Shown here piece after piece: positions 11,223 through 22,876 of a stretch of DNA of 64,000 nucleotides. Each line of letters opens with the position of its first letter. Within the stretch, counting starts at the first letter, position 1. The notes beneath the pieces were generated by a model, which saw only the letters and a list, made by a program, of their open reading frames with translations, searched no databases and had not been told where the DNA came from. A program made the translations under genes and the position numbers. Source of the stretch: Papilionanthe hookeriana x Papilionanthe teres (taxonomy: Eukaryota; Streptophyta; Magnoliopsida; Asparagales; Orchidaceae); NCBI GenBank assembly GCA_022702705.1, contig CM040421.1, positions 63,858,197-63,922,196 of the forward strand, given 5' to 3'.

Positions 11223-12706
11223 TGATCACTAGAAAATATATTAAGAATTTCATACCAATTTTATATGAAATTGCACTTTAAAGAAAGGTAATTTCTTTAT
11301 TTTATTGCAGGAATCAAGATTTATAAGTACTGAAAGCAAAAAACACAAAAGAAGCGGATTTGGAGCAAAAAGGACTCAATTTTATAAAAATTGAATTGTC
11401 CCACCAAAGGCGAGATTTAGGCCGCCGAAGTCGAGTTTTTCCCGAAAATTTTTGAATATATTATAAAGAGCCCGATGACGGCGAGATCAAGCCCGCCGAC
11501 AGTGAGATCGGCGCGGTTAGCCCATCTTCTAGAAGCCCTCCGATGGCGAGATCAAGCCGCCAACGGCGAGACAGTTGAAAAGAGCCAAAATACATTGAAC
11601 CTGGACGCTTTTTGAAGAGGTGATTAAGTACCATTTGGAGATTTGACCCCTTCTATAAATAGAAATGAATTCTAGTCAGTTGTGTGTCATTTTATGTGTC
11701 ATTAGAGTGTCAGTTTTTGTCATTTGTGTGAAAGTTAAGAGTCTTTGAGTGAGTGTTTAGCGTTTTGGTGTGTTGTACTAGAAGGAAGAGTCAAAGGAAC
11801 TTCAAGAATCTGCTTGGGGAGAAGAATTGAGATAAGTACATTTGTTATTTGTTTGTTAACTTTAACGAAATCCATGCTTTGTGTTATTTTTCCTATGCAT
11901 TCTGAGTAGTTTCCTTAGTCTTTCTCCTTGTTATTGAGATTACGTAAAATGATGAATTAAAGTAACTGTTCCTAAAATATGAAAATAGAAATTGTGCTAA
12001 TCTTTAACTTAAATCTTAATTTACTTTAAATCTGGCCAATTGATTTGTTAACATATGTTGAAATATCAACTATAGTTAAGATTACATCCAAGATTCAGGG
12101 AAGTCAAAAGCCTTGGAAGGAGGGTGTAAATAAATAAGGAAATATTAACCATTGGGCGTAGAATTGGACATTTTAGTGTGACAGACTAAAATATTCAATT
12201 CGGTCTTATTGTTTAAGAGCTGAAATGTAGATGTTAGCCCTCAGGCGAGGGAACGTGGGAGCTCTGAAGTGGCAGTCGGTATCCTCCTAGCCTAGCCGCA
12301 AAATCAGTAATCAAACATAAGATTAGTCAATATTCTTTGCACCTAGACCAAAGGGTAAAAATTAGGAATGCTCCTATTTGGCACAAAACAATTTAAAACT
12401 TATTTAATTCTTCATTAACTTAATTCTCTAAAACAAGTAGAAAGATACTTTTCTGAAATCTTATATTCAACCTTAAGCATTAATTTATTTTAGTTTAAGT
12501 ATTCTTAATTTTCGTATACTAGAATAGTAAGTAAGTTTAATTTAAATTGTCTTTGAAATTTGCTAACTTCCCTGTGGGATCGATATCTAGGACTCCATTA
12601 GAGCCTTATATTACTTGATAACGATACGTATACTTGCGTAGTATCCACAATATAAATCATAAATTCCATAACAGAAACATCAGTATATATATTCAGTGCG
12701 GGATCA
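11223..12706 (+). mobile_element. Athila-like LTR (1,484 bp)
   Basis: It starts TGATCACTAG directly after a polypurine tract and ends GGGATCA, so the termini form a short inverted repeat (TGATC/GATCA). A TATA box TATAAATA lies at 11,654-11,661. Upstream of it, at 11,399-11,575, are decayed copies of the GC-rich palindrome seen before ORFs A and B. The 3' end text (CCCTGTGGGATCGA, GATACGTATACTTGCG) recurs, inverted, in the LTR at 43,811-45,615, which confirms the family. Because a primer-binding site follows, this LTR is flanked by both a polypurine tract and a primer-binding site. Confidence 0.85.
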
Positions 12707-12712
12707 AGTTTT

Positions 12713-12725
12713 TGGTGCCGTTGCT
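12713..12725 (+). promoter_or_regulatory. Degenerate primer-binding site (tRNA-Asp type)
   Basis: TGGTGCCGTTGCT begins six bases after the LTR end. It resembles the Athila primer-binding sequence TGGCGCCGTTGCC, complementary to the 3' end of tRNA-Asp as I recall it, with two mismatches. Homology to an Athila internal region stops within about 20 bases, where an antisense gag of another element begins. Confidence 0.65.
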
Positions 12726-12739
12726 AATTTTCGTATCAT

Positions 12740-13820
12740 AGTTGTAAGTATAAATATCGAAAAGTGGATCACATAGTATCTCGATCGCGTGTTGTTCCTG
12801 TAGCTGAGGTTCACATTTCATGCTTAAGTTTCTCCATCTGAGAATGTAGTCGACCAAAGTCTCGTCGGGCTTCCGCCACTCCACGATGAGATCTCTTATG
12901 GTAACATGATGCCGGGCACCGGCGAATATTTTCATGAATATATTTTCCATTTCTGCAAAAGTCTTTACTGATCCAATGGGAAGCTCGACATACCAATCAA
13001 ACGCTATTCCTGATAGGCTGCTGACAAACTAACGAAACAACAGAGCTTCACTTCCTCATGTGTTGCAACAACTAGCTCTGAAGTGTGCGATGTGCTGGCG
13101 AGGATTTCATGTCCCGTCGAACGTCTTAAAAGTCGGAGGCACCAAGCCTTTGAGGTAAGACACGGCATCGAACTCCTCCGGGTAGGGTCTACCCTTTGAA
13201 ACTGATGCTCCACCTTTGGACTGAGCCAAGGCCTCCCGATCTTGTTGCTCGACCATCTATTTAATGTCCTTCTCTAGTGGGCTTCAAGTCGGTTCTCTCC
13301 TCGGTGATTCGTCTTCATTGGCTGAAGCGACTTCACTTCTTTCACCAGCAATGTGTATGATCTCGAGTTGGTTAATCTCTGGAGATATTGTGGGACTTAA
13401 CTGTGATTGCCCGTGGAGTGTAGCCAAGGCGGTCATGGTAGTGGTCATCTCCACTATTTTCTTCTCCAGACAGCTAATCTGTTCACCTCTTGTCAGGATG
13501 GTCCTTCAAAGCTCATCTACGTTGTTATCCTCACTAGGAGCCTTCGCGCGCAGATGATGTGGAACCAGTTTCAACCATATTAATTTCCATGAATTCTTCG
13601 TCCATGTAATCTGACAAGGATTAATACTCATCATCAATATCCAACCCTCGTTGTTTAGCTAACTCAAAAAATTTTGCTCGGAGCTTTCAAACTTTATCAT
13701 AAACTGTTTTATTTCTAGTCAATTTTAAATTTGTAGACTTCCCTGGATTGTCACTTTCTCTGCAACTGATTCAGAAGCAACGGCGGTAGTGGCAACAGGA
13801 ATATCGGACTCATGATCCAT
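12740..13820 (-). pseudogene. Ty3/gypsy gag, degenerate and truncated
   Basis: It starts at an ATG at 13,820 (MDHESDIPVATTAV). Recognisable capsid-type blocks, in shifting frames, are PTFKTFDGTGNPRQHI, LSGIAFDWY, MENIFMKIFAGARHH and DETLVDYILRWRNLSMKC (near 12,840). These fit the retrotransposon gag family that assembles the particle. Several stops and frameshifts interrupt it around 13,000-13,560. The carboxy end, including any zinc knuckle, is lost where the sequence meets the Athila primer-binding site near 12,740. The LTR/leader of the same element lies immediately upstream at 13,840-16,102. Confidence 0.75.
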
Positions 13821-13839
13821 TTTTGTTTCATTTGTGATT

Positions 13840-16102
13840 AAATCTTGAGTTGTTTTATATTTTTGAATGTTGTGGTGGTGAATTTTATCTTGTCTTGATT
13901 TTTAATTTTGATTTTGGTTTTTTTTATGGCTATCCTAAAATTTTTAATTTTCATGCAGGGCAACATTGTTGTTTAACATGTAAATTTTTAAGGAAAGAAA
14001 GTGCAGTAGAGTTCAAGTAAGTAAATTGCAATAAAATAAAAGCATTCCTGGTAGGTCTTCCCGTCATCTCCACCTAAAACTTTAGTATTCTTGTAATAAA
14101 AATTTATAATTTACAAGAAAGTAAAACCTATGGATATGTTCGTCATAAGCTTAGAAAGACCTAAGTCATAACCTAGTGGGTCCTAATCATTTATTTGAGA
14201 GATATTTTTCATTTAATAGATATAATAGGTGCAATAGTCCTACAAGGTGCCCAGAAGACTTGTGAAAAGATCCAGGAGAGACCCAGATATTTCACAATAC
14301 TTTTGAGCTTCCTTGAGGTCTTTTTGGACTTATCATAGTTATTAAATCATAGTTATTAAATTATTTATCTGTTTCATACCCTTATGCTCAGTGCTCCAAT
14401 ATTTTAATCATCCTAAAAGGTGGGATAATTATCATTTGATATTTCACTTAGGAATTATGTGGGTGGACTTTTAGAGGCAAACTTAACTTAGTGAAGAATT
14501 AATCAAATTTTGATGGGCTTGTAATGTTTCAAAAGTAGTTTAAAGTTAACTATGTTTTCTTTTCGAATTCTTATTAGTTAATTCCTTTGATTAAACCTAG
14601 CTTAGTACTAAGCCCTTAAGATTTTAGTATGTATTTTTATGTCTTAAATAAAGGAAGTTAAATGACCTTCCTTATTATGATTCTTATTAAAAATATTGAA
14701 TTATCATTTAAACATCAAATGAAGGGTTATTAAATTTGCGGTATATTAACTTCCAAAATCACCTCTAACCTTAGGGCTCTTTTAATTTAATTTTCTTCCA
14801 AGTTATGATAGTTAATTAAATCATAAATTTTGTCTTTTAATGTGGCAAAATGAATTGAGTTTCTACCACTTACCATTCTATATTTTGAACATCCAATCAT
14901 AATATTTAAACTCATTTATTGCCCTTTCCCATTTCAATTAAGCTTAAATATTGATTTAAGGATAAATTTTTCCAAAACTATAATTTTACCTCTAAAGGCC
15001 TTTATCACTTCATAATTCATTAAATTTAACTCAAATGACTTTAAAATTTTTATGTGACCCCACTTATGAGTTAATTAAAATATTAGAGGAGAAAATGTGA
15101 TTTGAGTGAAATTGAACTCAAATGTGGATCAATTTGAGCATGGATTTGGTTTATATTGGCATTGAAGATGTTGAATTAAAGTTTGGAATTGAAATTTGGC
15201 AATATTGGGGTCAAGTGGGTAGACATTGCGTTTAATTTGGGCTCTTTTGGGTTAAATGGTCAAATTGGGTCTTTTGGTTAAATTGGGCTAAATTGGCAAA
15301 ATTGGGTCATGTGGTAGTTGAGAGGAATGAAATTGGGAATATTTGGGAGGCTTTGGGAATTTATGGGAATTTTTGAAATTTTTGGAATTTTGGGCTAAGA
15401 GGGGCATTTTGGTCTTTTTCTGTATTTTTGGAAAATTTGGCAATTTTGGGTAATTTTGGTTAATTTGAGTGGTAGGGAGTATTTTGGAATGATTTTTGAA
15501 GAATTATGGGTAATTTGGGTGATTTTGGAAATTTTGGGGGATTTTAGGGTTTTTGGGGTATTTTGGGTAGGTTTATGGGTATTTTAGGGCAAAAGGGTTA
15601 GAAATTTTTTGGAAAATTGGGATTGGTTGAAAATGAGTAATATGGCATTGTTTAGGTTGAGCCATGGACCTAGGGTCACCCTCATTTGGTCCTCTATGTG
15701 TTGGTACTAGCCAAATCCTAACTTGAGGCTATGGGCTTGGGTAAACCACTTACATGAGTTTCCAAAGATTTAGGGGATCAAAGGTGATGTGCCTTGTTTA
15801 GGGTTGTGAGTGTGTAATGTAAGTGTGGAGTAAGCTCCAGAACCCCCAGAGTAGATCCTAAGGTCTGACCAACTATAGGAGACTTCCCTTGGGCTTCCTT
15901 ATGCTTGGTCTCTTCCTCCCAAAAGCTGGAGGTCAGGCCTTAAGCATATGAAAACTCCCAGTGAAGTGAGAAAAGTTTGAATTTCTAAATGGGGAAAGGG
16001 TTCCATGGTTAGTCTTCTAAGAAAGTCACCAGGAGAGTCCTATGGCTAGACCCTAGGTTATTCTAAAGACAGACTAGACCTCAACCAAAAGTGAGGTCAA
16101 CA
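13840..16102 (-). mobile_element. Tat-like LTR and leader upstream of gag
   Basis: On the minus strand this begins TGTTGACCTCACTTTTGG at 16,102, the same start as the LTRs at 57,538, 33,559 and 21,931 and, in plus orientation, at 47,351. The G-rich stretch 14,900-16,000 matches 55,900-57,500, and 13,840-14,200 matches 51,530-51,900, including a shared block GACGGGAAGACC. The GC-rich middle and the hypervariable arrays of the longer relatives are missing, so this is a short or internally deleted version. I could not place its 3' end; it lies somewhere between 13,840 and 14,100. Confidence 0.65.
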
Positions 16103-18500
16103 GCCACTACAATTATCTTTTCTTTCAGTGGATTCCCCGTCTTGCACCACGTTGAAAATTACGTGTAAATCTTTATCTCCATGGATCTGAACCTCAAAGC
16201 GAAGCCAATTACAGATACATCAACTCGATATAAACTTGCAAACACTACTTCTGATTTGTGAGTGATATTTTTCGATTGTGGGAGGTAAAGATTTATCAGA
16301 GCCACCTTGTTAGCAGGGAATTGGTGCCACTAACTACCAATGATTTTCATTATTTCTAAGGTAGACTGATGCTAATGGTGAGATGAATTTTGAAAGACTG
16401 GAGTTCAAGAGTAATGTGATTTTGAATGAAGAATGAACAACTAAGCGCTTTACTTTTTCTTTTTTCTTAGAATTTTTTTTTCTCTTGAAATGTTCTCTCT
16501 TTGCAGTTAAGATGGCAACTCCCATTATTGATTTATAGGATGTAACTTAGAGAGAGAGAAGGAAAGATTTAAGGTTTAGATAGAAAATGTAAGATTTAAG
16601 GCTTTATTTTTGGAAGTTTTCAATTATATTTGAGATCACAACAAGCAATTAAACTTGATGTCGTGGAAAAACATATATCTTTTAATGGTCCAACACTCCA
16701 CTTTTTCAGGTTGTATGTTGGAAGGGCTTTGGCCCTTTCAACCCAAATTTTAACTGAAAACTTCAAAACTTTGTTTCTTAAAATCATGCAAATAAATAAG
16801 ATTTACATATATATCACACAATTTCTATGTATTACCATATCTAATATTTAAAATATTATTATTGTATGAAAAGGAATGAGAATATTATTGAGAAGGATTT
16901 GATTAATATTTTTTTTCTTAATGTATTCGGTATTTGATCATCTAACTTCTAAATAAATTCCACTTAAGTATGTTTTTCATCAAGAAGAAAGAATTTTAAA
17001 ATGATATTAGTCTAAAGCTAAATTGAAAGCATTTTTGCCAAATTTTTTTTATATCTGTGGTAAAATTTTATAGGATGATCTATGAGAATTGGACATGATA
17101 GCATAATGCATTAGAATTTTGTGCATGAGACATTTTGCAAGCAAATTAAATTTGAGAAACCAAATCTTAGTTAGACATTTCAGCATGATAATTCAATGAG
17201 TTGAATATTTAAATAATAAATTATTAAATTTATATGGATTAAAAAGAAATTAAGTAATTAAATGTTTAATAGAAGCATCTCTACTAGCAGCTTCATTTTT
17301 TTTTAAACATTAGATAATTTGGGTCTTGGATTTTTATTTTTTTTTGTAAATTAAACTTCATTTAATTGGATTTTAAATTTCCTCAATAAATAAATTAAAT
17401 TCTAATAAATGAGAATGAATATAATCTCGTTATAATTGAAATTCACTCTATATGATTCCAACAATTTCTTCATGGTCAGTAATGACCCGAGACACCAAAT
17501 CTTAGTAATTCTTGGGTTATTTTTAATTAAATTAAAATAATGAAATTTTATAGATTAAGCAAATTAATAATAAAATTAAAAACTTTTTAAATGGAGAATA
17601 ATTCAAATTAAGTAAAACAAATTACCAAATTTAGCCCACTAAATCCTAAGGGAAGAGAAATCCCAAAGAAGATTAAATTTAAATTTGCTTAAAATATACA
17701 ATAAGATCTGAAAATAAAAAAACTCAAATAAGTTGAATGGTTCAAGAAAAATTTATTTTAAGGTGAAATGTTGTTATAAGAAATCTAGCATGGAAGATTT
17801 GAACTTTTAGCACGTAAGATTTAATTCCAAATAAAAATATATCCTTGTCATATTTTATTTTAAGATGTTAAGCTATATCTCTTACCCTCCTTTTTGATCG
17901 ATTTTATTAGTTTTGATGCTAAAAGGCAAGCTTCAGTGTAATTTTCTGATACATATTCCTCATATAATGTGTGAACTTGGTGTAGGTTATGCTTCACCTA
18001 AACCATCACTATATATAATTATTATCAATGTACAAATAAAGAGGAGTATAACAAAACCATAATTAAATATAAAATAAATATTTAAACTTCTCTTAAACTA
18101 TAAAGTTATGTTTTACTTATTTCGCCTCTATCATTTGAGTAGTAGTAGGATCAAAATTTTCTTGTACATAATCTGCAAACAAGTGCATTGTAAATTATGT
18201 TTAAATAGAAAATATAAGTATATTTGTAAATGTTTCATATATTATACTATTTCCTCACATTACAATTCCTTGAAAAAAAAATTGTTGATCGTTTTGTTTT
18301 AATTCAGTCAACAATCAACAAGATAAAGACATCAAATTAAATTGGATGTACAAATGAAAAGTAAATATTGTATCATTAGAATACTATTTGGGAAAGAAAC
18401 AAATGGTAAAATATAACATATTAGAATTGTTTACATATATTGCTTTGGGACCAGTGATCCTTCTCTAGAAAAAAAAAAATAAAATGAAGAGAACTCAACA
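16103..18500 (-). repeat. Tandem gene-bearing repeat unit, copy 1
   Basis: This AT-rich unit recurs at 19,573-21,430, 38,262-40,769, 40,910-43,810 and 45,616-47,350. Marker blocks in plus order are a decayed gene (minus strand), GAGAGATTTAAGGTTTAG-like text, a GGTCAGTAATGACC near-palindrome, CACTAAATCCTAAGGGAAG, and TCATTTGAGTAGTAGTAGG before the next gene. Beyond the gene fragment I see no coding sequence. Confidence 0.75.
16140..16525 (-). pseudogene. Tail-anchored plant protein family, fragment (copy 1)
   Basis: This is a heavily diverged 5' part of the gene seen more completely at 40,912-41,580 and 19,589-20,263. Alignable blocks are the leader with MGVAILTAKRE-like text, the region equivalent to the KLHLTIPPN segment, and the stretch around 16,200-16,300. 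The 3' half is missing because the unit is cut by the LTR ending at 16,102. No coding function remains. Confidence 0.55.
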
Positions 18501-18754
18501 TATAATTTTTTTTTATATGCAAATATGTCGAATGAATTCACATTAATTGGAGTGCAATTTGATACAATAACAACCCGATTAACATAAAAAAAACGAAAGG
18601 GAAAGGCGATGCTACAAGAGCACTAAAATGAAAACAAAAAACTAAATCCAGAAAGACAAGTAGAGAAGTTTCCATAAAAGAAGATGAAACATTAAGCATT
18701 CCGCCGAAAGAGAAGCAGTCGCCCTGAATAGATACGGCAAAGCTACACAGATCT

Positions 18755-19492
18755 CTACTTCTTTGCATAAGAGATGACCATCGGATTCTGAGCCGTCATC
18801 TTAAAACCCTGGAGAGCTTGCATGGAAACCATAGACTGCATCTCATCTCCATACTCTACAAAAGCAATACTAGGTTTTGTTTCAACCATTCAAACCTCTT
18901 TGAATCCTGGGTACTGACAGAAAAGCATTTGCAGCATCATTGGAGTGCATTCATGAGGAAGATTCTCAACGAACAAGATGTTGTTTGGTGGAGTTGGAGC
19001 CTCCGGAAGCTTGGCCCCTCCAGGATAAGACAATTGACATAGTGACGACAAAGTACCATAAGCTCCAACATAAGCAGAGTTCAACCCAGCTTGATTAGCA
19101 TCACGATGTCGCTCCTTGCGTCTTTTTCGGCCTTTATCATCATGTCTCCTCCTCCTCTCTCGAGGTACAAAAGTGTCATCAGATTTTGCTATAATATCTG
19201 ATTTTGTTTTAGCATATTGAATCCTCATAGGTTTCTCATAGAAAGGAAATCCTTACATTCGCTTAAGTGTCTCCATAGCTGATGCAACATCTTCAAAGAC
19301 AACCCATGCTTGACCTTTGTGTTTTAGAGTTTTAAAGGCAAGCACTTCCAATATTTTTCCAAATTGAAAAAAACCCGCATTTAGGGACTTCTTGAGCTCC
19401 TCCGGTTTTATCTTCTCGTTTAGATTATTGATATAGATTGTCATCATGGCTGGAATAGCCGGTGCTTCACCTCCGCTGGTTGCATTACTCAT
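18755..19492 (-). pseudogene. U2 snRNP B'' (U2B''/U1A-type) processed pseudogene
   Basis: A 246-codon frame without indels encodes two RNA-recognition motifs in the order of U2B'', the U2 snRNP protein that binds U2 snRNA stem-loop IV with U2A'. RRM1 shows TIYINNLNEKIKPEELKKSL, FGKILEVLAFKT and KGQAWVVFEDV. RRM2 shows NNILFVENLPHECTPMMLQ, SIAFVEYGDEMQS and the family ending NPMVISYAKK. The whole frame is intronless although plant U2B'' genes are split, so this is a retrocopy. Two in-frame stops disable it: TAA at 19,253 (family Gln) and TGA at about 18,887 (family Arg), both explicable as C-to-T changes. A short poly(T) at about 18,508 may be the remnant poly(A) tail. Confidence 0.88.
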
Positions 19493-19505
19493 CCTCCGGT
19501 CCCTC

Positions 19506-19533
19506 TATATATATATATATATACACACACACA

Positions 19534-19572
<39 letters not shown>
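19506..19572. repeat. Compound (TA)n-(CA)n microsatellite
   Basis: A TA run is followed by a CA run (with a few CAGA variants). It borders the 5' side of the U2B'' retrocopy. The paralogous unit at 40,840-40,909 has an uninterrupted TA run here, which suggests the retrocopy landed in the TA tract. Confidence 0.9.
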
Positions 19573-19573
<1 letters not shown>

Positions 19574-21430
19574 AATACATATATATTCTCAAAATAACTT
19601 CAATCCTATTAATCTCTTCAAAGAAGACCTCGAAATAAATAGCCCAACTCCTATGCATGCTACCCAAACACCCACATTCGCCCAACTAATACTTTTCCTC
19701 GCCATTCGATTTCCATCTTCCTTCTTTTTTTCATTCACATAATCGGAGTCATCAAATCCTCTCATCTCATCATTCTTATTTTCTTTCTCCGTCTCATCTT
19801 TCTCCTTTATTTCCTGTAACATAGGATAAAATCTTTTTCTCCTTAGCTTCATCAGCTCTCGCATCAAAAGCCCTTGCTTTGTCACTACACTTATCTCAAC
19901 CGATTCGTACAGTGTTGATTTCTTCACAGCGTAGCTCCCATGTTTTATCTCGTTGGAAAATCCCTTGTAGAGCTTTCTCTCCCTTGATCCAGACCTCAAA
20001 GCGAATCCCATTGCAAATACAAACTAGATTTGAACTTCAAATATTACCTCTGATTTGTAAGTGATATCCCGCGATCGAACACGGCAAAGCTCTATTAAAG
20101 CCTCTTTATTAGCAGGGATGTTGGTGCCATTAACTGCCAATGGAGTTTCATTAATTCTAGGAAGGTAAACTAATGTTATTTTTTGTGGGAGACGAGATCG
20201 TCGATTTGGGGGGATGGTAAGATGGAGTTCGAAAGATTGGAGATCAAGAGTAATGCGATCCATTACAAAGAATGGACAATGAATCCCTTTTGCTTTCCTT
20301 CTTGCTAAGAATTTTTTCCTTTTGAATTATTCTCTCTTCGAAGCTTAACATGGCAACCCACATGTATGATTTATAGGGAGCGCATAGAAGGAGAGATTTA
20401 AGGTTTAGATAAAAAAATTGCGATTTTAGCAATGACACGTTGCGGCTTTGTTTTTGGAAGTTTTGAATTGTCTTTGGGATAATAGCAACCCTCTAAAATA
20501 GATGTCGTGGCAAAAACACACATTTTTTAATGGTCCAACACTCCGCTTTTCCAGGTTATACTTTAGAACTGTTTTGGCCATTTCAACTAAAAAATTTAAC
20601 GAAAATGTTCAAAAATTAGTTTCCTTAAATTATGCCAACAAAAAAGATTTACATATACGTCACACAATTTCTTTTTATTTACATATCTAATATTTAAAAT
20701 ATATTATTTCTTTTAGATTATTTTAGCTATTGCTTGAAAAGGAATGAGAACTATTATTGAGAAGAATATGATTAGTGGTTTTTTCTTAATTTATTTGGCA
20801 TTTGATCATCTAATTTTTGAAAAAAACCACTTAAGTTTGGTTTTCATTAAGAAGGATGAATTTTAAAATGATATTAGTCTAAAGTTAAAGTGAAATTATT
20901 TTTCCCAAGTAATTTCTTATATGTGTGTTAAAATTTGTTTGGATGATAATTATATTAATTAAATATTTAAATAATAAGTTATTAATTTAAATTAGGTTAA
21001 ATAGAGATTAAGTTAAAATTGAAATATTTAATATAATCTTTTTTATTGGCAGAAACTTTTTTTTCGTAAATATTATATTATTTAGCGTCTTAGATAATTT
21101 TATTTGTCTAGATTAAACCTCATTTAAAATGATTTTAAATTTCCTAAATAAATATAATAAATTTTAATAAATAAAAATGAATATAATATTATAATAAATA
21201 GAAATGCACTCTAAATGATTTTAATAATCCCACCATGGTCAGTAATGACCTATTACACCAAATCTTTGTGGTTTTAAGGTCATTTTTTCAATTAAATTAA
21301 AATAAACACATTTTATTGATTAAACAACTTAATAATAAAATTAAAAACTTAAAATGTATAACAATTCAATGTAAATAAATCAAAACACCAAATTTTGCCC
21401 ACTAAATCTTTAGCGAAGAGAAATCCCTAA
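19573..21430 (-). repeat. Tandem gene-bearing repeat unit, copy 2
   Basis: The marker blocks follow the order of copy 1, with the gene at the left and GGTCAGTAATGACC at about 21,239. The unit is cut at about 21,430 by an LTR fragment. Confidence 0.75.
19589..20263 (-). pseudogene. Tail-anchored plant protein family, frameshifted (copy 2)
   Basis: The frame starts MDRITLDLQSFELHLTIPPN at 20,263 and ends LIGLKLF-stop at 19,589, about 225 codons. I do not recognise the family with certainty. The pattern (globular amino half with LVYLPRINETPLAVNG, charged linker, then WVACIGVGLFISR near the end) is that of a small plant-specific protein with one carboxy-terminal membrane span, probably tail-anchored. 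Relative to the copy at 40,912-41,580 it has a one-base loss near 20,033, creating a TAG at 20,024, and a compensating insertion near 19,900; the residues between are out of frame. Confidence 0.6.
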
Positions 21431-21931
21431 GAGGAATTGGGGAATTTAGTAAATTTGGGGAAGTTAGGGAATTATTGTGGATTTGAGGTGGATTTTGTGG
21501 ATATGAATTGTCTTGGTAAATTTGGGATGGATTGGGTAGTTTAGTAATTAGGTGTTTTTTGGTAATTTTTTGGAAATTAGGAAACTTTGTTCAGTTTAGG
21601 TGGATGGGTAGGGTGAAGTGTGGTGAAAGGGGCGTGATTGTAGTGCATGTGTGAGCGGAGTGAGGAGCCAAGTCATAAGGAGTTTTCATAAGGCCTCAAG
21701 GCCTTACTGGAACTCTTTTGAAATTCACCATGTTGGTCTAAGCCAAATCAACTAAATGTTGAGGATTTATGACAACCCATAATGAGACTACAAAAAAGTC
21801 AAGAAGTGGTTTGAGTTTTTAAGTGAGGTGCATCCCATCACTAGTCTTGTAGGATAATCAATAAGAAAATCCTATGATTTAATCCTAAGCTCTAAAACAA
21901 AAATTAGACCTCACCAGAATTGGGGTCAACA
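21431..21931 (-). mobile_element. Tat-like LTR fragment (5' end only)
   Basis: On the minus strand it starts TGTTGACCCCAATTCTGG at 21,931 and runs through text matching the first 500 bases of the LTRs at 16,102 and 57,538 (ACTAGTGATGGG-like and GTGGTTTGAG-like blocks). It is truncated at about 21,431 against repeat unit copy 2. Confidence 0.7.
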
Positions 21932-22210
21932 ACCTTCATCGTGAATCAGTCGATAATCACTGAGGCTGTTGATATCTTTTATTCCCATTAAAATTTTCAA
22001 CTCTAATCATGTTTTCAGTGCTTTGTATTTGGCTTCATTGTTTGTACACAACTCTATCAAGTAGTAGGAGAACCTCAACATTCCATGCGACGAAGTGAAA
22101 AAGATTGATTAGATACAAGCTTTACTAATAATTATTGCTTCCAATTATTTATTTTGTTACATTGAAGAAGCTCTATCAAAGTACATCTCCCAACATTGTG
22201 CATTGGGGTT
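21932..22210 (-). pseudogene. Ty3/gypsy RNase H fragment
   Basis: Minus-strand text reads CWEMYFDRASSM near 22,200 and ELCTNNEAKYKAL near 22,035, followed by MGIKDIN. These are landmarks of the Tat-lineage RNase H region (family pattern: W.MYFDGA, then CTNNEAEY.ALI). Multiple stops interrupt it, and it breaks off exactly at the LTR start at 21,931, as if that LTR had inserted into an older pol. Confidence 0.6.
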
Positions 22211-22795
22211 TCTAAATTTTAAAGAACAATCTGCTGAGAACGTGTGCGTCACCAAGAAGTCTACTACAAGTTATCCTTTAATGGCACACAAAGGAATGAA
22301 ATTTATACCAAATTGCAATAATATCATTGACCACCCTTGTTAATCCTTCAAAAAATGCTGGTTGAGTCATCAAATATTGCAATGGATGAGACCATGAAAT
22401 AAGGTTGACCTTATGTGAAAGCATGTAATTTTTAATTTTTTTATATAACAAAGATTAAAGCTTGGATTGGAGGGTAGTTTATTTCTGTAGGAATTAGGCG
22501 ATGACTTAAATAATAGAGAGTAGTTTCTTTAATCTTGTCATTAACTTGTGCTATTAGATAAAGTTCTAAAAATTAACTGGAGATTGAGGCCGTTAAGATA
22601 TGAGGTGTCATCAAATACTATTTTATGCTTTTAAAAGCACGTTGAAATTTATTGTTCCATGTAAATGTAAACTCCTTATTGGTCAACACAGTAAAATGTC
22701 TTTGATATGAGCGATCCACCAACGACAATATCAAAAAATTAGTTGTTGGATATGTAAATAGATAACAATTAAGGCGTATGTGCGCAAATGTTCCT

Positions 22796-22876
<81 letters not shown>

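Noticed and set aside
13264..13557. 97-codon plus-strand frame
   Set aside because: It is the antisense of the decayed gag at 12,740-13,820, whose residues make sense on the minus strand.
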